Both the position numbers and the translations under genes were made by a program. A stretch of DNA of 64,000 bases from the NCBI GenBank assembly GCA_019671005.1, contig CM033723.1, positions 16,941,254 to 17,005,253 of the forward strand, given 5' to 3'. Of the stretch, positions 33,715 through 46,193 are shown one piece after another (within the stretch, counting starts at the first letter, position 1; each line of letters starts with the position of its first letter). The notes under the pieces are model-generated. The model saw nothing but the letters and a program-made list of their open reading frames with translations, made no database searches and was not told the DNA's origin. This DNA comes from Hibiscus mutabilis. Lineage: Eukaryota > Streptophyta > Magnoliopsida > Malvales > Malvaceae.

Positions 33715-33901
33715 GGGATATGATCCATTGACGTAGTGTAATAGTTTTAAAGTTTTACACTTTTTTTGGATCGTTAGATGGGTGAAACGGATGGCTGAGA
33801 TTAATAGTAGGAGTTAATCTTAGACATCTATTTTCCTCATCCAATGATCCAAAAAACATGTAAAACTTAAAAACTCTTACATTGTGTGTGGATCCTAACC
33901 C
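33715..33901. mobile_element. Foldback MITE, GGGATA ends (second of a pair)
   Basis: The left end is GGGATATGATCCATTGACG and the right end, inverted, GGGTTAGGATCCACACACAA. It shares GTGAAACGGATGGCTGAGAT with the first MITE, same orientation, 10 bp away. Probably two copies of one family. Confidence 0.7.
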
Positions 33902-34461
33902 TATATATATACATACATATATATATATTGAACTTTTCATAAATATCCCTAGACAAGTAAATATGAATTGCCTTAAATTTGACTCTAGTCCAAAAAGATA
34001 TTTTTAAAAATATTTATATATTTGATCTGATCAATCTCAAAACCAATTATATTTTTAATAGTATTCATAATAACATGTTATAATATCTGTCGGGGCAAAC
34101 GGTGATGATGCAAGGCTGGCAGGGATGCAGCGAGTACAAAGTGATATTCACGGCCATCCCACAACCCACGATGAATCTAATTCTTATCTTTATCCATGTC
34201 CTATGATCCGCAAAATCTGTAATCATCCATACCCAATTGGATACGAAGTGAGCGAATCCCTACAAAACCAACCTCACTGACATCCCAGTCATAAGATCAA
34301 TAAATGCTTAAATTTTTAAAGCTCACATCATCACTTTTTGTATTTACAAATATCGATACTCACTTTAATGTTACTAACAATTTAGACACTAATAACATTC
34401 TATTAGAATTGAAAGTGTGATCATAGTGGTAAAAGATGAAATGTTATACCTAGGTGACCTG

Positions 34462-35795
34462 TGTAACGACTCGGGTTTCGAGCTCAAGCGTCAGGTTCAA
34501 CCGAGGCATGAGCCTTGCTTTTGGACCGACCTATTAGGCTTTTGGGGCCCTATTGGGCTTATTCTATCTTTTGTAGTCAAGGAGCTTGGTGAGCACTCTA
34601 AGGCTCAAGGCAAGGGTAAAGCTTGAAATCAAGGATATCAAAGGTTGCTGGTGTTTTTGAAGAAGGTTGGTACACTTCCAATTCCTTATTTCCTACATAT
34701 CATAAAGATGATTGCTTTGTATGTCATTTTGGTGATTTAAGTATGTTTGAATGATCTTCATGGGTGTTAATGGCAAAATCTAAAATTGATGTTAATAACT
34801 TGTAAAAACTGACTCTAAACATCTTTCATAAATTGTAGGTCGAGTTTTAGGGGTTACCAGGTTAGTTTGGGGATTAAAGATGAGAAATTTAAACCTCAAA
34901 CCTAGAAATCTGGGTTCGCGTACTGGTACAGGGTGGTTCGATACCGGTACCCTTCTCTAGAGAAGGAGTTGAGTTATGAATGGCGTACCGGTATAGATTC
35001 CCAAGTATCAGTACCCCCAGCTTAATCCGTATGATGAACGGATGGAGGTTACCAATGCTATATGACCTGGGCCTTATCCGTATATGCTCGAAGGATGATT
35101 ATGAGTAGGGTGTATGTTTCGATACTATGTGACCCAACCTCACCCAGGGTGTATGTTCCGATGCTATGTGACCTGGCCTCACCCAGAGTGTATGTATCGA
35201 TGCTATGTGACCCGACCTCACTCCCGAATGGTATGGTATAGTATGGTATATGGGGCCTTGTGAGCCATTAATTGATTTGATGATTGATTATGTTGATCCC
35301 ATGTGTTTAGGTGATCAGAGTAGTGCTACTTGATATTCATGCTACTTAATCATTGCTTGACTACATGCTTATGTTTATGATCTGCATGAAGCATAGTAAA
35401 AGAGAGGTGTATCTACTAAGCTTTCGAGCTCAGCATTTGGAATTGTTATTTCCTTACGTAGTTCTTTAGGTTGCAGCGTGCTTGCAAGGAGCCATCGGAG
35501 TAGAACTTTAGTACATCAATATGCGAAAAGTAAAGTACTTAGATTTGTAGGGGCAATGTATTCATAGGACCCTTATATTTTGTATCTGTAACTTCTTTTG
35601 ATCTATTTTCCATATCAAATATTTTAACTTATTATGTTTTAAATTGGATCTCCAAAGTAACGTTTGAATATTTGTATACTCTTTTAAATTCACATGGTTT
35701 ATGAAATTATAGATTTGGGCTAAATTCGCTCGCAAATTTTCATTTAATGGGTTTAGGCTTGAGGCTCAATGTGACACCAGGTTTAGGGTGTTATA
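34462..35795 (+). repeat. 5' LTR of the Del element, internally deleted
   Basis: It starts TGTAACGACTCGGG and ends GGTGTTATA (TGTTACA in the 3' LTR). It is about 970 bp shorter than the 3' LTR. One gap lies after GGGGCCCTATTGGGCTTATT (near 34565) and another after the GTACCCCCAGCTTAA block (near 35023), where the partner LTR has extra DNA. Confidence 0.88.
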
Positions 35796-35800
35796 TTTAG

Positions 35801-35812
35801 TGGTATCGAAGC
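35801..35812 (+). other. Primer binding site (tRNA-Met type, degenerate)
   Basis: TGGTATCGAAGC, differing from the canonical TGGTATCAGAGC at two positions, 5 bp after the LTR. Confidence 0.85.
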
Positions 35813-35841
35813 TTATGTTTAGCCGATTCTAGAGACCCTGG

Positions 35842-36710
35842 GTGATAGAGAGTCGAAAAGGGTGTCTAGTGAATACATGCCCACAAATTGAAGTCATACT
35901 CATATTAAGGCTGAATATCCGATGGAGTAACCTTGTTTATTATCTGTGCAGTTTGAACATGCATAGAAGAGCTCATGATCTAGAGGAAAGTTGGGGCTCT
36001 CGAGAGGAGAGCTTTGATGAGGATTTTATCCCAGAGACCGATGAAAGGTTTGAGAGTAAGGGGCACCAAGAAGCCAATTATTTTTCCCATCTGCATAGGG
36101 CACTTGACCGAATAGTGAGTACTATCCTAAGAACTCCCGCTACCCATCGGGAAGCCCTAATTGGGAGGCTTAGTAGATATGGTACAATAAATTTCTTAGG
36201 GTCAGGACAAGACAACCCAATCAAAGCAGATCAATGGTTGTAAGATACGCGTTGGATCTTGCGTCAAATGGGTCTAGAGCTAAGAGACAAGTTGGAGTGT
36301 GTTCTTTCTTTTCTGAATGAGAATGCTCGTGAGTGGTGGGAGACAGTAGAGTTAGATTGGTATCTTAACCGACCCACTTGAGATAATTTTCTTGACGAGT
36401 TTGAGAAGTAGTATATTGGAAAAGCTCATATGGACAGTCTGCGAGACCAGTTTACCCATCTGGTGCAAGGAAATTGACCAGTTTATAAATATGAAAAAGA
36501 GTTCCTACAATTGAGTAGGTATGTTCCATAGCTTATTGCTCTTGCGGATTCAAGGTCTACCCATTCCTACATCCGTAGTAGGATATCAGAGCAGTAGGGC
36601 ATACCTGCCAAAGATCTTGAGGTAGGAGTTCGTGTGACTAGCATGTTGGAGTATGACGTGCTAGTTGATAAGGTCTATAGGAGATGTCCAATTGAGGTTT
36701 AAGGTTTAGT
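35842..36710 (+). pseudogene. gag-protease remnant of the Del element
   Basis: The N-terminal gag piece ends NPIKADQWL; a stop follows, then the same frame gives LELRDKLECVLSFLNENAR and EWWETVELDWYLNRPT, the capsid core. After LQLSRYVP the sequence jumps straight to ADSRSTHSYIRSRIS, a decayed retropepsin start where active copies have D-S-G-S-T-H. So the C-terminal gag and zinc knuckle are deleted. Stops at several Trp/Gln positions (TAG) suggest G-to-A or C-to-T decay typical of methylated DNA (inference). Confidence 0.82.
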
Positions 36711-36944
36711 GTTTCCTGCAGATTTGATGGTGCAACTGTTTTAAGAGTTTGATGCCATCTTAGGGATGGATTAGTTTTTCAAACACGATGCAAATTTGGG
36801 TTGTAGGACTAAGAGTTTGAAACTCAGTATCTCGGATAGGTCTCAGCTTGTGGTTAGAAGTGAAAGAAACCCTTGTCTTTCCAATGTGGTGTCAGCTTTG
36901 ACGGCTTAGAAGTTGATTCAATAGGGTTGTGAAATATTTTTAGC

Positions 36945-38419
36945 TCATGTGGTGGATACCAGAGTTGAGAGCCCAATGTTAGAGAGTCTACAGACGATTA
37001 GGGAGTTTGCTTGTGTGTTTCCTGAAAAGCTACCCGGATTAACATCTGATCGAGAGTTAGAGTTTAGAATTGAGGTAATGTCTGGAACATCACTCGTGTC
37101 GATAGCACCATATCGTATGACACCCACTGAGTTGAGAGAGTTGAAGATTCAGATTCAAGAGTTGTTAGAGAGGGCTTTATCTGACTGAGCATCTCACCTT
37201 GGGGTGCACCAGTCTTGTTTGTTAAGAAAAAGGATGGGTCAATGAGGATGTGCATTGACTATCGAGCTTGATAAGGTAACTGTGAAGAACCGTTATCTCT
37301 TTCTGAGGATCAATGATCTGTTCGGCCAGTTAAAGGGTACTTGCGTGTTTTTAAAGATTGATTTAAGATCGGGCTACTACCAGTTGAAGGTGGTAGAAAT
37401 AGACATCTAAAAGACCGTTTTAGGACGCGGTGTGGACATTATGAGTTCTTGGTAATGCCATTTGGGCTTACCAACGCGCTTGCAGCTTTTATGGACCTAA
37501 TGAACCAGATTTTCCAGCCTTATCTAGACCAGTTTGTAGTGGTTTTCATAGACGATATCTTGGTGTACTCGCACTGGGAGGAGGAGCCCGATTACCATCT
37601 ACGAGTTGTCCTTCAGACCTTGAGAGAGAGGAAGTTTTATGCCAAGCTCAGTAAGTGTGAATTTTGGCTTTCCGAGGTGTCATTTTTGGGTCACATTATC
37701 TCTGCGGATGGGATCCGTGTTGTCCCTCAGAAAATCTAAGCGGTAGTTGAGTGGAAACCCCCTAGGAATATCTCAGAGGTCTGTAATTTCCTTGGACTTA
37801 CCGGGTATTATAGGTAATTTGTCAAAGGCTTCTCGATCATAGCGGCGCCTGTGACCAAACTCCTACAGAAGGGAGTCCCTTTCGGGTGGAATGAAAAGAG
37901 ACAATAAAGTTTCGAGCAGTTAAAGACGTATCATACGGAGGCTCCGGTGTTGACGCAATCCGAGCTGAGGAAGAATTATGTAGTTTTTAGTGATGCCTCG
38001 TTGTGTGGGTTAGGTTGTGTACTGATGCAGGGGGTATGGTTGTGGCTTACGCCTCGAGGCAGCTTAAGCCTCATAAAAAGAATTACCCTACACATGATTT
38101 GGAATTGGATGCAGTTATATTTTCCTTAAAGACTGGGAGACACTACCTCTATGGGGAGATATGTTATTTCTATACAGATCATAAAAGTTTAAAGTACCTC
38201 TTCACTCAAAAAGAGTTGAACCTGAGACAAAGGAGATGTATTGAGTTGTTGAAGGACTATGACTGCATCATAGAGTATCATCCCAATAAAGCCAATGTGG
38301 TTGCTGATGCTTTAAGCCAGAAGTCTATGTCAAATTTGAGAGCGATGTTCACTCGATTAAGGATGACCGAGGATGGAGGGTTGCTAGCCGAACTTCGTGT
38401 GGAACCTATTTTGATATAA
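36945..38419 (+). pseudogene. Reverse transcriptase and RNase H of the Del element
   Basis: Motifs in order: FPEKLPGLTSDRELEFRIE (linker), KIDLRSGYYQLK (about 37355), VMPFGLTNALAAFMDLMNQ (37450), VVFIDDILVYS with the FIDD catalytic box (about 37545), GHIISADGIRV (about 37690). RNase H begins VVFSDASLCGLGCVLMQ (37980), shifts frame, continues VVAYASRQLKPHKKNYPTHD and LELDAVIFSLKTGRHYLYG, and ends YHPNKANVVADALSQK (about 38280). Several frameshifts separate the blocks. Confidence 0.9.
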
Positions 38420-38429
38420 GAGATAAAAA

Positions 38430-38736
38430 AGGATGCAAGTTATAGACGAGGACCTTGTGGCCAAGATTGAATTAGTTTAGAGAGGTGAAGAACCTGATTT
38501 CGAAGTACGAGATGGTGGATTCTTATACTTTAAGGGCTGATTATGTATTCTAGCTTTGGAGGATCTTTGAGATCGAATTCTTAGAGAGGCGTACCGTAGC
38601 CTATACTCCGTACATCCCAAGAGTAACAAAATGTACCAGGATCTTCATTCTTTTTATTGGTGGCCAAGCATAAAAAGAGATATATCTGAATTTGTAACCA
38701 ACTGTCTTGCGTGTCAGCAAGTAAAGGAAGAGCATC
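38430..38736 (+). pseudogene. Integrase N-terminal part of the Del element
   Basis: It ends in the zinc-binding region: VHPKSNKMYQDLHSFYWWP, KRDISEFVTNCLACQQVK, EEHQ. The reading stops at the nested element (TSD AGGTT at 38737-38741) and resumes at 46199. Confidence 0.88.
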
Positions 38737-38741
38737 AGGTT

Positions 38742-41700
38742 TGTAATATTCCAAATTTTGGCTAGTGACCAAAATGTAAATTTAGGAAGTTTTGGGGTTA
38801 AAATATAAACTTTGGAAAACTTTTAGGACTAAAGTGTAAATTTTCTCAATAAGTAATTTTATTCAGTATAACAGTGAATCAGATTGAAATAAGTACTTCG
38901 ATATCGGTTTTAAGAATTAAGATGCAGTAGAAGGTATCAAAATTGGATCGAATAAAATTGTTAAGCGTGCTTAAGCCAAAGAATTACAAGGATGGGTGAC
39001 CTTCGGGAAGGTTTCGTAAAAGTGTGTCTGATCGATATTTTGGACTCAGTAAGAGTAAAGAATATTCGAATGGATTTACGATAAAGGATTTCAAGGAGAA
39101 ATTTTATTTTATAAAAGTTTTCGATAATTATCGGAATAATAGACTGAGTTAGAAAAATTCAGTCTAAGTCATTGGGAAAGGAAGTTTTTATGGGATGATA
39201 GTGTTTATTTCCCGAATATAGAAATATGAAAATTTTGGAATAAATCTGATAGCTCGGTAAAGGTAAAATCGCAGTAGGAGTATTTAATGAATATCGGGAA
39301 ATCAGATCGAATCCAAATTCAATTTCAGAGACTGTTCCATAAGCCATGGAAAATCATAAAATGATATTTATAGAATTGAGAAAATATGAGAGTTTTCGAT
39401 AGTTCAATCAATGGAAGATCGTATTAGGTGATTATCGGATAATTGGATCGAATACAAATTTTATGATTTTCTTTGGAAGTGGCGGGTTGTGAAGGAACCA
39501 AATTAGTTCAAATTTAATGGAGTGGCAATTTTAAAGAAGACTTGTAAATATGAGCTTGGTTGGAGGGCAAATTAGTACATTTTATTAAAATGAATTTAAT
39601 ATTCACTTTAATATGGACAAGTGGTCAAATTAGATAAAATTAAGATATTATTAAGATAAAAATTGAACAAAAATTTGTTCATTTTATCCAACATTTCCGT
39701 GAGTTAGAGAAAAAGGAGAGAAAGAAGAAAACTCAATTTTTCAAGCTCGATTTGGAAGGATTAAGGTATGTTCTTTTAGAATAAATTGTTCTATGCTCGA
39801 TTCTTTACATTTTGGTAGTAATATTGCATGGTAACATGAAGAATAACTCATGTTCTTGAAGAGAGAGAAGTTGGAATTTCATGAAACATGTTAGGGTTAA
39901 GGATGGATTTGTGTAAATTTGATGTTGTAGACATGAAAACAAGCTTGACTTGGAATTTATTTTATGTTCAAGAACATAAACCCTAACCCTAAGTTTTGGG
40001 AATTTGGTTAGGGAATTGAATTAAGGATGAAAATGAATGAATGGTGAAGTTATAAGTCTTGTTTTGATGTTAGAATGATTAAATTCTCTTTGTTATTCCA
40101 AGTGATCAATTCGGTTAGAATTGAAAATATAAGAGAATTATTGTGAAATTTATTCTAGCATTAGAATTGATGAGATTATGATCAAATTTGATTATTTTGG
40201 CATTTTAGTACCAAAATGAACATATTTGGAATGTGAGGGACTGTTTTGGATTGATAAAGAAAAAGAGGAAAAGAAGAGAAGTTAAGTTAGTATAAATCAG
40301 AAGTTATTATGGAAGGCTATGTAGAAGATTGAATTTTGGCAGTGACTTTGAAAAATCACCATAAATTTTACAAAAATGGTTAGATGATGAATTTTATACC
40401 TTGTAAAGATGTGTTCGTCTAGTTTCGTTTCAACAAACGGAAACTGATTTTGAGTTCCGAGTTAAAAGATATGAATTTTTAATTGAATGAAGGTCAGAAA
40501 ATTTATAGAGCAGTTTTCTGCCTGGACAGTCCGTGACGGGAGTTTGGAGAATTTTCATAATTTTTGACGATTTTATTAATTTATGTTGCTTATACCGTTA
40601 GAACCGTTATCGAATCTAGTTTCTCCAGTATAAAGGAAATCAAGATCCGATATGTATTCTGCCCGATATAAGCGAATCTTTGAAGGTAGCGCAAGCAGTT
40701 CGAAAATGGAATTTGAAACATTTTGTGTTTAAATGTTAGTTAGTAAGCACAGAAGAATTATTGAAAGTTTAAATTGGTCACTAGGGACCATAATGAGTTT
40801 TTGAACAATACAAGGAATAAAGGAAAAATATTTGGAGATTTTATATTCGAATGATTATATTAGACAGCATGGTTAAAGTATTGTTAGATTTGAATCTAAC
40901 AAGTATCTTATCTTATTCATGTGATTAATGAAGTCAAGTCCGAATCAAGGAATGTTCGAGGTTCTATAAAGGAAAGGAATCAAGTAGAATTTAGTGAGGC
41001 AAGCTAATAAATGGCCCAGGTGAGTGCATACATGTTTTTGCTTGATATATTATTTTACTGATTTTTTTAGATTATGGTATAATTTTATGTTTACAAATTG
41101 TTTATACAATGAAAAGTTGATAAACATATTGGAGTATGAACTGCTCCACTATGAAGATATTTTACATGATGTGAAATGATATGTGGTATTTGTTACTTGT
41201 CATATTGCAAGAATTGTTTTAATGTTGCATTGAAAGTATAATATTGAGATTGACAGTTACGATGCTTTATATTGTCGAAATCCAACGTATTGAGTTGACA
41301 GTTATGACAATACCTTATGGTGTCGAAATCCAACCTATGAGTTGGCAGTTACGATGCTTTATAGTGTCGAAATCCAACCTTTTGAGTTGGCAGTTATGAC
41401 GATACCTTATGGTGTCGAAATCCAACCTATGAGTTGGCAGTTAAGATGCTTTATAGTGTTGAAATCCAACCTTTTGAGTTGACAGTTATGACGATACCTT
41501 ATGGTGTCGAAATCAAACCTACGAGTTGGCAGTTACGATGCTTTATAGTGTCGAAATCCAACCTTTTGAGTTGGCAATTATGACGATACCTTATGGTGTC
41601 GAAATCCAACCTATGAGTTGGCAGTTACGATGCTTCATAGTGTCGAAATCCAACCTTTTGAGTTGGCAATTATGACGATACCTTATGGTGTCGAGATCCA

Positions 41701-42192
41701 ACCTTTTGAGTTGGCAGTCACGATGCTCATAATGAAGAATAGTACTTTTATAGTACAGAATTAGTACAATATAGTTACATGACTTACAGTACAGAAATTC
41801 CTGTATTACCGAATATGTAATTTAATGACTATCATGTTTTATAAATTATCATGCATTAGACCGTGTATTATATGTTCTTATCTTATGCCTCACTAAGTTT
41901 CATACTTAGCGTGTGTTTGATTCACACGTAGGTTAAGGTGGAGTATTTGAAGAGGAGTCGAGCTTGCTGATCAAGCTTCAATCTACAAAGCATTAGTAAG
42001 ATATTCTAGCTTATGATAATTTCTAGTGGACATGTAATTATTTATCTGCTAGTAGAGTATGATGCATGAAATTAAACTAAACGATAGAGAATTGATTAGT
42101 TTTGATGATGAAACGTATATGGACAAAACAAGATAAGACATTAGTAATGTGACATCTCTGACTCGTATTCAGTACAGAAAAAGGGTGTTACA
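38742..42192 (+). repeat. 5' LTR of the nested element
   Basis: 3451 bp, TGTAATATT...TGTTACA. Contains the tandem array at 41251-41730. Confidence 0.9.
41251..41730. repeat. 46/92-bp tandem array in the 5' giant LTR
   Basis: A dimer of two related subunits, GTTGGCAGTTACGATGCTTT.. (45 bp) and GTTGGCAGTTATGACGATAC.. (47 bp), each ending GTCGAAATCCAACC, repeats about five times. Confidence 0.88.
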
Positions 42193-42763
42193 TTTATTGG
42201 TATCAGAGCAAAGGTTTAGCCGGTTCTTAACGTTAAACCAAGATTGATATGGAGTTTTCATTAAATACATGCCCCTGGGATATCCTATTACTAATGTGTT
42301 GATTGTATAACTTGATGCTGCTCCTCATTAGTATAGGATGAAATGAGACTAGAATAAGGAAAGTAAAAAAATGATGGATTTCGTCAATTGACAAATCTAG
42401 GAGGTCAAGAAATGACCCATAACGGATATGATACAGTGAAATAAGCATGGAAGTTAGCTCCTGCTAAGGATTGAAGTTATAATGAAAATAACTCAGTAGT
42501 ATCTCATTATAAGATGTTTGTACTGTCAGTACATATAAGAGGAGAATTGGAAAGTCAAGTAGTGATACTACTGATATGGTTAGAAAAGAAGCTAAGAAAG
42601 AATTGATCTGTTAAGAGATTATATTTGAAGCTCTGAGGAGGAATCACAAGATTGAAAAAGTCACTTGGAAAATTGAAAGAAATTAAGGGAGTAATATCTG
42701 CAAATGTTTGAAACTGGTACGTGTTGAAAATTCGAAGATGAATTTTCTTAAAGGGGGAAGAAT
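42193..42763 (+). other. Minimal interior of the nested element, with polypurine tract
   Basis: The start resembles the leader and gag start of Del-type elements; the end (GAAGATGAATTTTCTTAAAG) resembles the pol tail just before the polypurine tract AAAGGGGGAAGAAT (42750-42763). Everything between is missing. No frame longer than about 80 codons. Confidence 0.8.
42198..42209 (+). other. Primer binding site (tRNA-Met type)
   Basis: TGGTATCAGAGC, five bases after the 5' LTR. Confidence 0.93.
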
Positions 42764-45700
42764 TGTAATATCCCAAATTTTGGCTAGTGACCAAAATGTA
42801 AATTTAGGAAGTTTTGGGGTTAAAGTATAAACTTCGAAAAAGTTTAGGGACTAAAGTGTAAATTTCCCCAATAAGTAATTTTATTCAATATAAGAGTGAA
42901 TCAGATCGAAATAAGTACCTTGATATCGGTTTTAAGAATTAAGATACAGTAGAAGGTACCAAATTTGGATCGAATGAAATTATTAAGCGTGCTCAAGCCA
43001 GAGAATTACAAGGATGGTGACCTTCGGGAAGGTTTCATAAAAGTGTGTCTGATCGATATTTTGGACTCAGTAAGAGTAAAGAATACTCTAATGGATTTAC
43101 GATAAAGGATTTCAAGGAGAAATTTTATTTTATGAAGGTTTTTGATAATTATCGGAATAATAGACTGGGTTAGAAAAATTCAGTCTAAGTTGGGAAAGGA
43201 AGTTTTTATGGGATGATAGTGTTTATTCCCCAAATATAGAAATATGGAATTTTTGGAATAAATATGATAGCTCGGTAAAGGTAAAATCGTAATAGGAGTA
43301 TTTAATGAATATCGGGAAATCAGGTCGAATCCAAATTTCAATTTCAGAGACTGTTCAATAAGCCATGGAAAATCATAAAATGATATTTATGGAATTGAGA
43401 AAATATGAGATTTCTGGATTAGATTCGATAGTTCGATCAATGGAAGATCGTATTAGGTGATTATCGGAATTGGACCGAATACAAATTTTATGATTTTTTT
43501 TGGAAGTGGCCGGTTGTGAAGGAACCAAGTTGGTTCAAATTTAATGGAGTGACAATTTTAAAGAAGACTTGTAAATATGAGCTTGGTTGGAGGGCAAATT
43601 AGTACATTTAATTAAAATGAATTTAGTATTCATTTTAATATGGACAAGTGGTCAAATTATATAAAATTAAGATATTATTAAGATAAAAATTGAACAAAAA
43701 TTTGTTCATTTTATCCAACATTTCTGTGAGTTAGAGAAAAAGGAAAGAAAGAAGAAAACTCAAATTTTCAAGCTTGATTTGGAAGGATTAAGTTAGAATC
43801 AAGGTATGTTCTTTTAGAATAAATTGTTCTATGCTCGATTCTTTACATTTTGGTAGTAATATTGCATGGTAACATGAAGAATAACTCATGTTCTTGAAGA
43901 GAGAAGTTGGAATTTCATGAAACATGTTAGGGTTAAGGATGGATTTGTGTAAATTTGATGTTGTAGACATGAAAACAAGCTTGACTTGGAATTTATTTTA
44001 TGTTCAAGAACATAAACCCTAACCCCGAGTTTTGGGAATTTGGTTAGGGAATTGAATTAAGGATGAAAATGAATGAATGGTGAAGTTATAAGTCTTGTTT
44101 TGATGTTAGAACGATTAAATTCTCTTTGTTATTCCAAGTAATCAATTCGGTTAGAATTGAAAATATAAGGGAATTATTGTGAAATTTATTCTAGCATTAG
44201 AATTGATGAGATTATGATCAAATTTGATTATTTTGGTATTTTAGTACCAAAATGAACATATTTGGAATGTGAGGGACTGCTTTAGATTGATAAAGAAAAA
44301 GAGGAAAAGAAGAGAAGTTAAGTTAGTATAAATTATGGCAGTGACTTCGAAAAATCACCATAAATTCTAAAAAAATGGTTAGATGATGAATTTTAAACTT
44401 TTGCAAATATGTGTTCGTCTAATTTCGTTTCCAACAAACGAAAACTGATTTCGAGTTCCGGGTTAAAAGATATGAATTTTTAATCGAATGAAGGTCAGAA
44501 AATTTACTGAGCAGTTTTCTGCCTAGACAGTCTGTGATGGGAGTTTGGGGAATTTTCATAATTTTTTTAGATTTTATTAATTTATATGTCTTATACCGTT
44601 AGAATCATTATCCAATCTAGTTTCTCTAGTATAAAGGAAATTAAGATCCAATATGTATTCTGCCCGATATAAGTGAATCTTTGAAGGTAGCGCAAGTAGT
44701 CCGAAAATAGAATTTGAAATATTTTGTGTTTAAATGTTAGTTAGTAAGCACGGAAGAATTATTGGAAGTTTAAATTGGTCACTAGGGACCACAATGAGTT
44801 TTTGAACAATACAAGAAAGAAAGGAAAAATATTTTGAGATTTTATATTCGAATGATTATATTAGACAACATGGTTAAAGTATTGTGAGATTTGAATCTAA
44901 CAAGCATCTTATCTTATTCAGTGATTAATGAAGTCAATTCCGAATCAAAGAATGTTCGAGGTTCTATAAAGGAAATGAATCGAGTAGATTTTAGTGAGGT
45001 AAGCTAATAAATGGCCCAGGTGAGTGCATACATGCTTTTGCATGATATATTATTTTACTGATTTTTTAGATTATGGTATAATTTTATGTTTACAAATTGT
45101 TTATACCATGAAAAGTTGATGAACATATTGGAGTATGAACTGCTCCACTATGAAGACATTTTACATGATGTGAAATGCATATGTGGTATTTGTTACTTGT
45201 AATATTGCAAGAATTGTTTTAAAGTTGCCTTGAAAGTATAATATTGAGAATGACAGTTACGATGCTTTATAGTGTCGAAATCCAACCTTTTAAGTTGGCA
45301 GTTATGACGATACCTTATGGTGTCGGAATCCAACCTATGAGTTGGCAGTTACGATGCTTTATAGTGTCAAAATCCAACCTTTTGAGTTGGCAGTTATGAC
45401 GATACCTTATGGTGTCGAAATCCAACCTATGAGTTGGCAGTTACGATGCTTTATATTGTCTAAATCCAACCTTTTGAGTTGGCAGTTATGACGATACCTT
45501 ATGGTGTCAAAATCCAACCTATGAGTTGGCAGTTACGATGTTTTATAGTGTCAAAATCCAACCTTTTGAGTTGGCAGTTATGACTATACCTTATGGTGTC
45601 GAAATCCAACCTATGAGTTGGCAGTTACGATGCTTTATAGTGTTGAAATCTAACCTTTTTTAGTTGGCAGTTATGACGATACCTTATGGTGTCGAGATCC

Positions 45701-46193
45701 AACCTTTTGAGTTGGCAGTTACGATGCTCATAATGAAGAATAGTACTTTTATAGTACAAAATTATTACAGTATAGTTACACGACTTACAATACAGAAATT
45801 CCTGTATTATCGAATATGTAATTTAATGACTATCATGTTTTATAAATTATCATGCATTAGACCGTGTATTATATGTTCTCATCTTATGCCTCACTAAGTT
45901 TCATACTTAGCGTGTGTTTGATTCACACGTAGGTTAAGGTGGAGTATTTGAAGAGGAGTCGAGCTTGCTGATCAAGCTTTAATCTGCAAAACATCAGTAA
46001 AATATTCTAGCTTATGATAATTTCTAGTGGGTATGTAATTATTTATCTGCTAGTAGAGTATGATGTATGAAATTAAACTAAACGATTGAGAATTAATCAA
46101 TTTTGATGATGAAACGTTTATGAACAAAACAAGATAAGACATTAGTAATGTGACATCTCTGACTAGTATTCAGTATGGAAAAGGGGTGTTACA
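42764..46193 (+). repeat. 3' LTR of the nested element
   Basis: 3430 bp, TGTAATATCCC...TGTTACA. Contains the array at 45251-45722. Confidence 0.9.
45251..45722. repeat. 46/92-bp tandem array in the 3' giant LTR
   Basis: Same dimeric unit as in the 5' LTR, about five copies, with individual point changes. Confidence 0.88.

Larger units (their letters stand above)
30335..34287. mobile_element. hAT-like element with 8-bp TSD, filled by nested elements
   Basis: An identical 8-mer GTCATAAG flanks both sides (30327-30334 and 34288-34295). The left end reads TAGGGATGCCCAATTGG and the right end, inverted, TGGGATGTCAGTGAGG. The subterminal right region has CCCAATTGGAT, which the left end also carries inverted. 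Host DNA on either side joins into the duplication shared with copy A. Terminal repeats are short and imperfect, so the superfamily call rests mainly on the duplication length and the TAGGGATG end. The body contains the Mutator-like element at 30595-33210 and two MITEs. No transposase frame was seen. Confidence 0.6.
38742..46193 (+). mobile_element. Nested LTR element: two 3.4 kb LTRs around a 571-bp interior
   Basis: AGGTT lies on both sides (38737-38741 and 46194-46198). LTRs are 38742-42192 and 42764-46193, both starting TGTAATAT and ending GGTGTTACA. The interior (42193-42763) has a perfect tRNA-Met PBS and a polypurine tract but only scraps of coding DNA, so the element must have been mobilised in trans (inference). 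By eye the LTRs look highly similar with small indels, more alike than the LTRs of the outer element. Confidence 0.92.

Noticed and set aside
41221..41735. CRISPR-like regular repeat spacing
   Set aside because: Both halves of the 92-bp unit are repeats, there are no unique spacers, and the array sits in a plant LTR.
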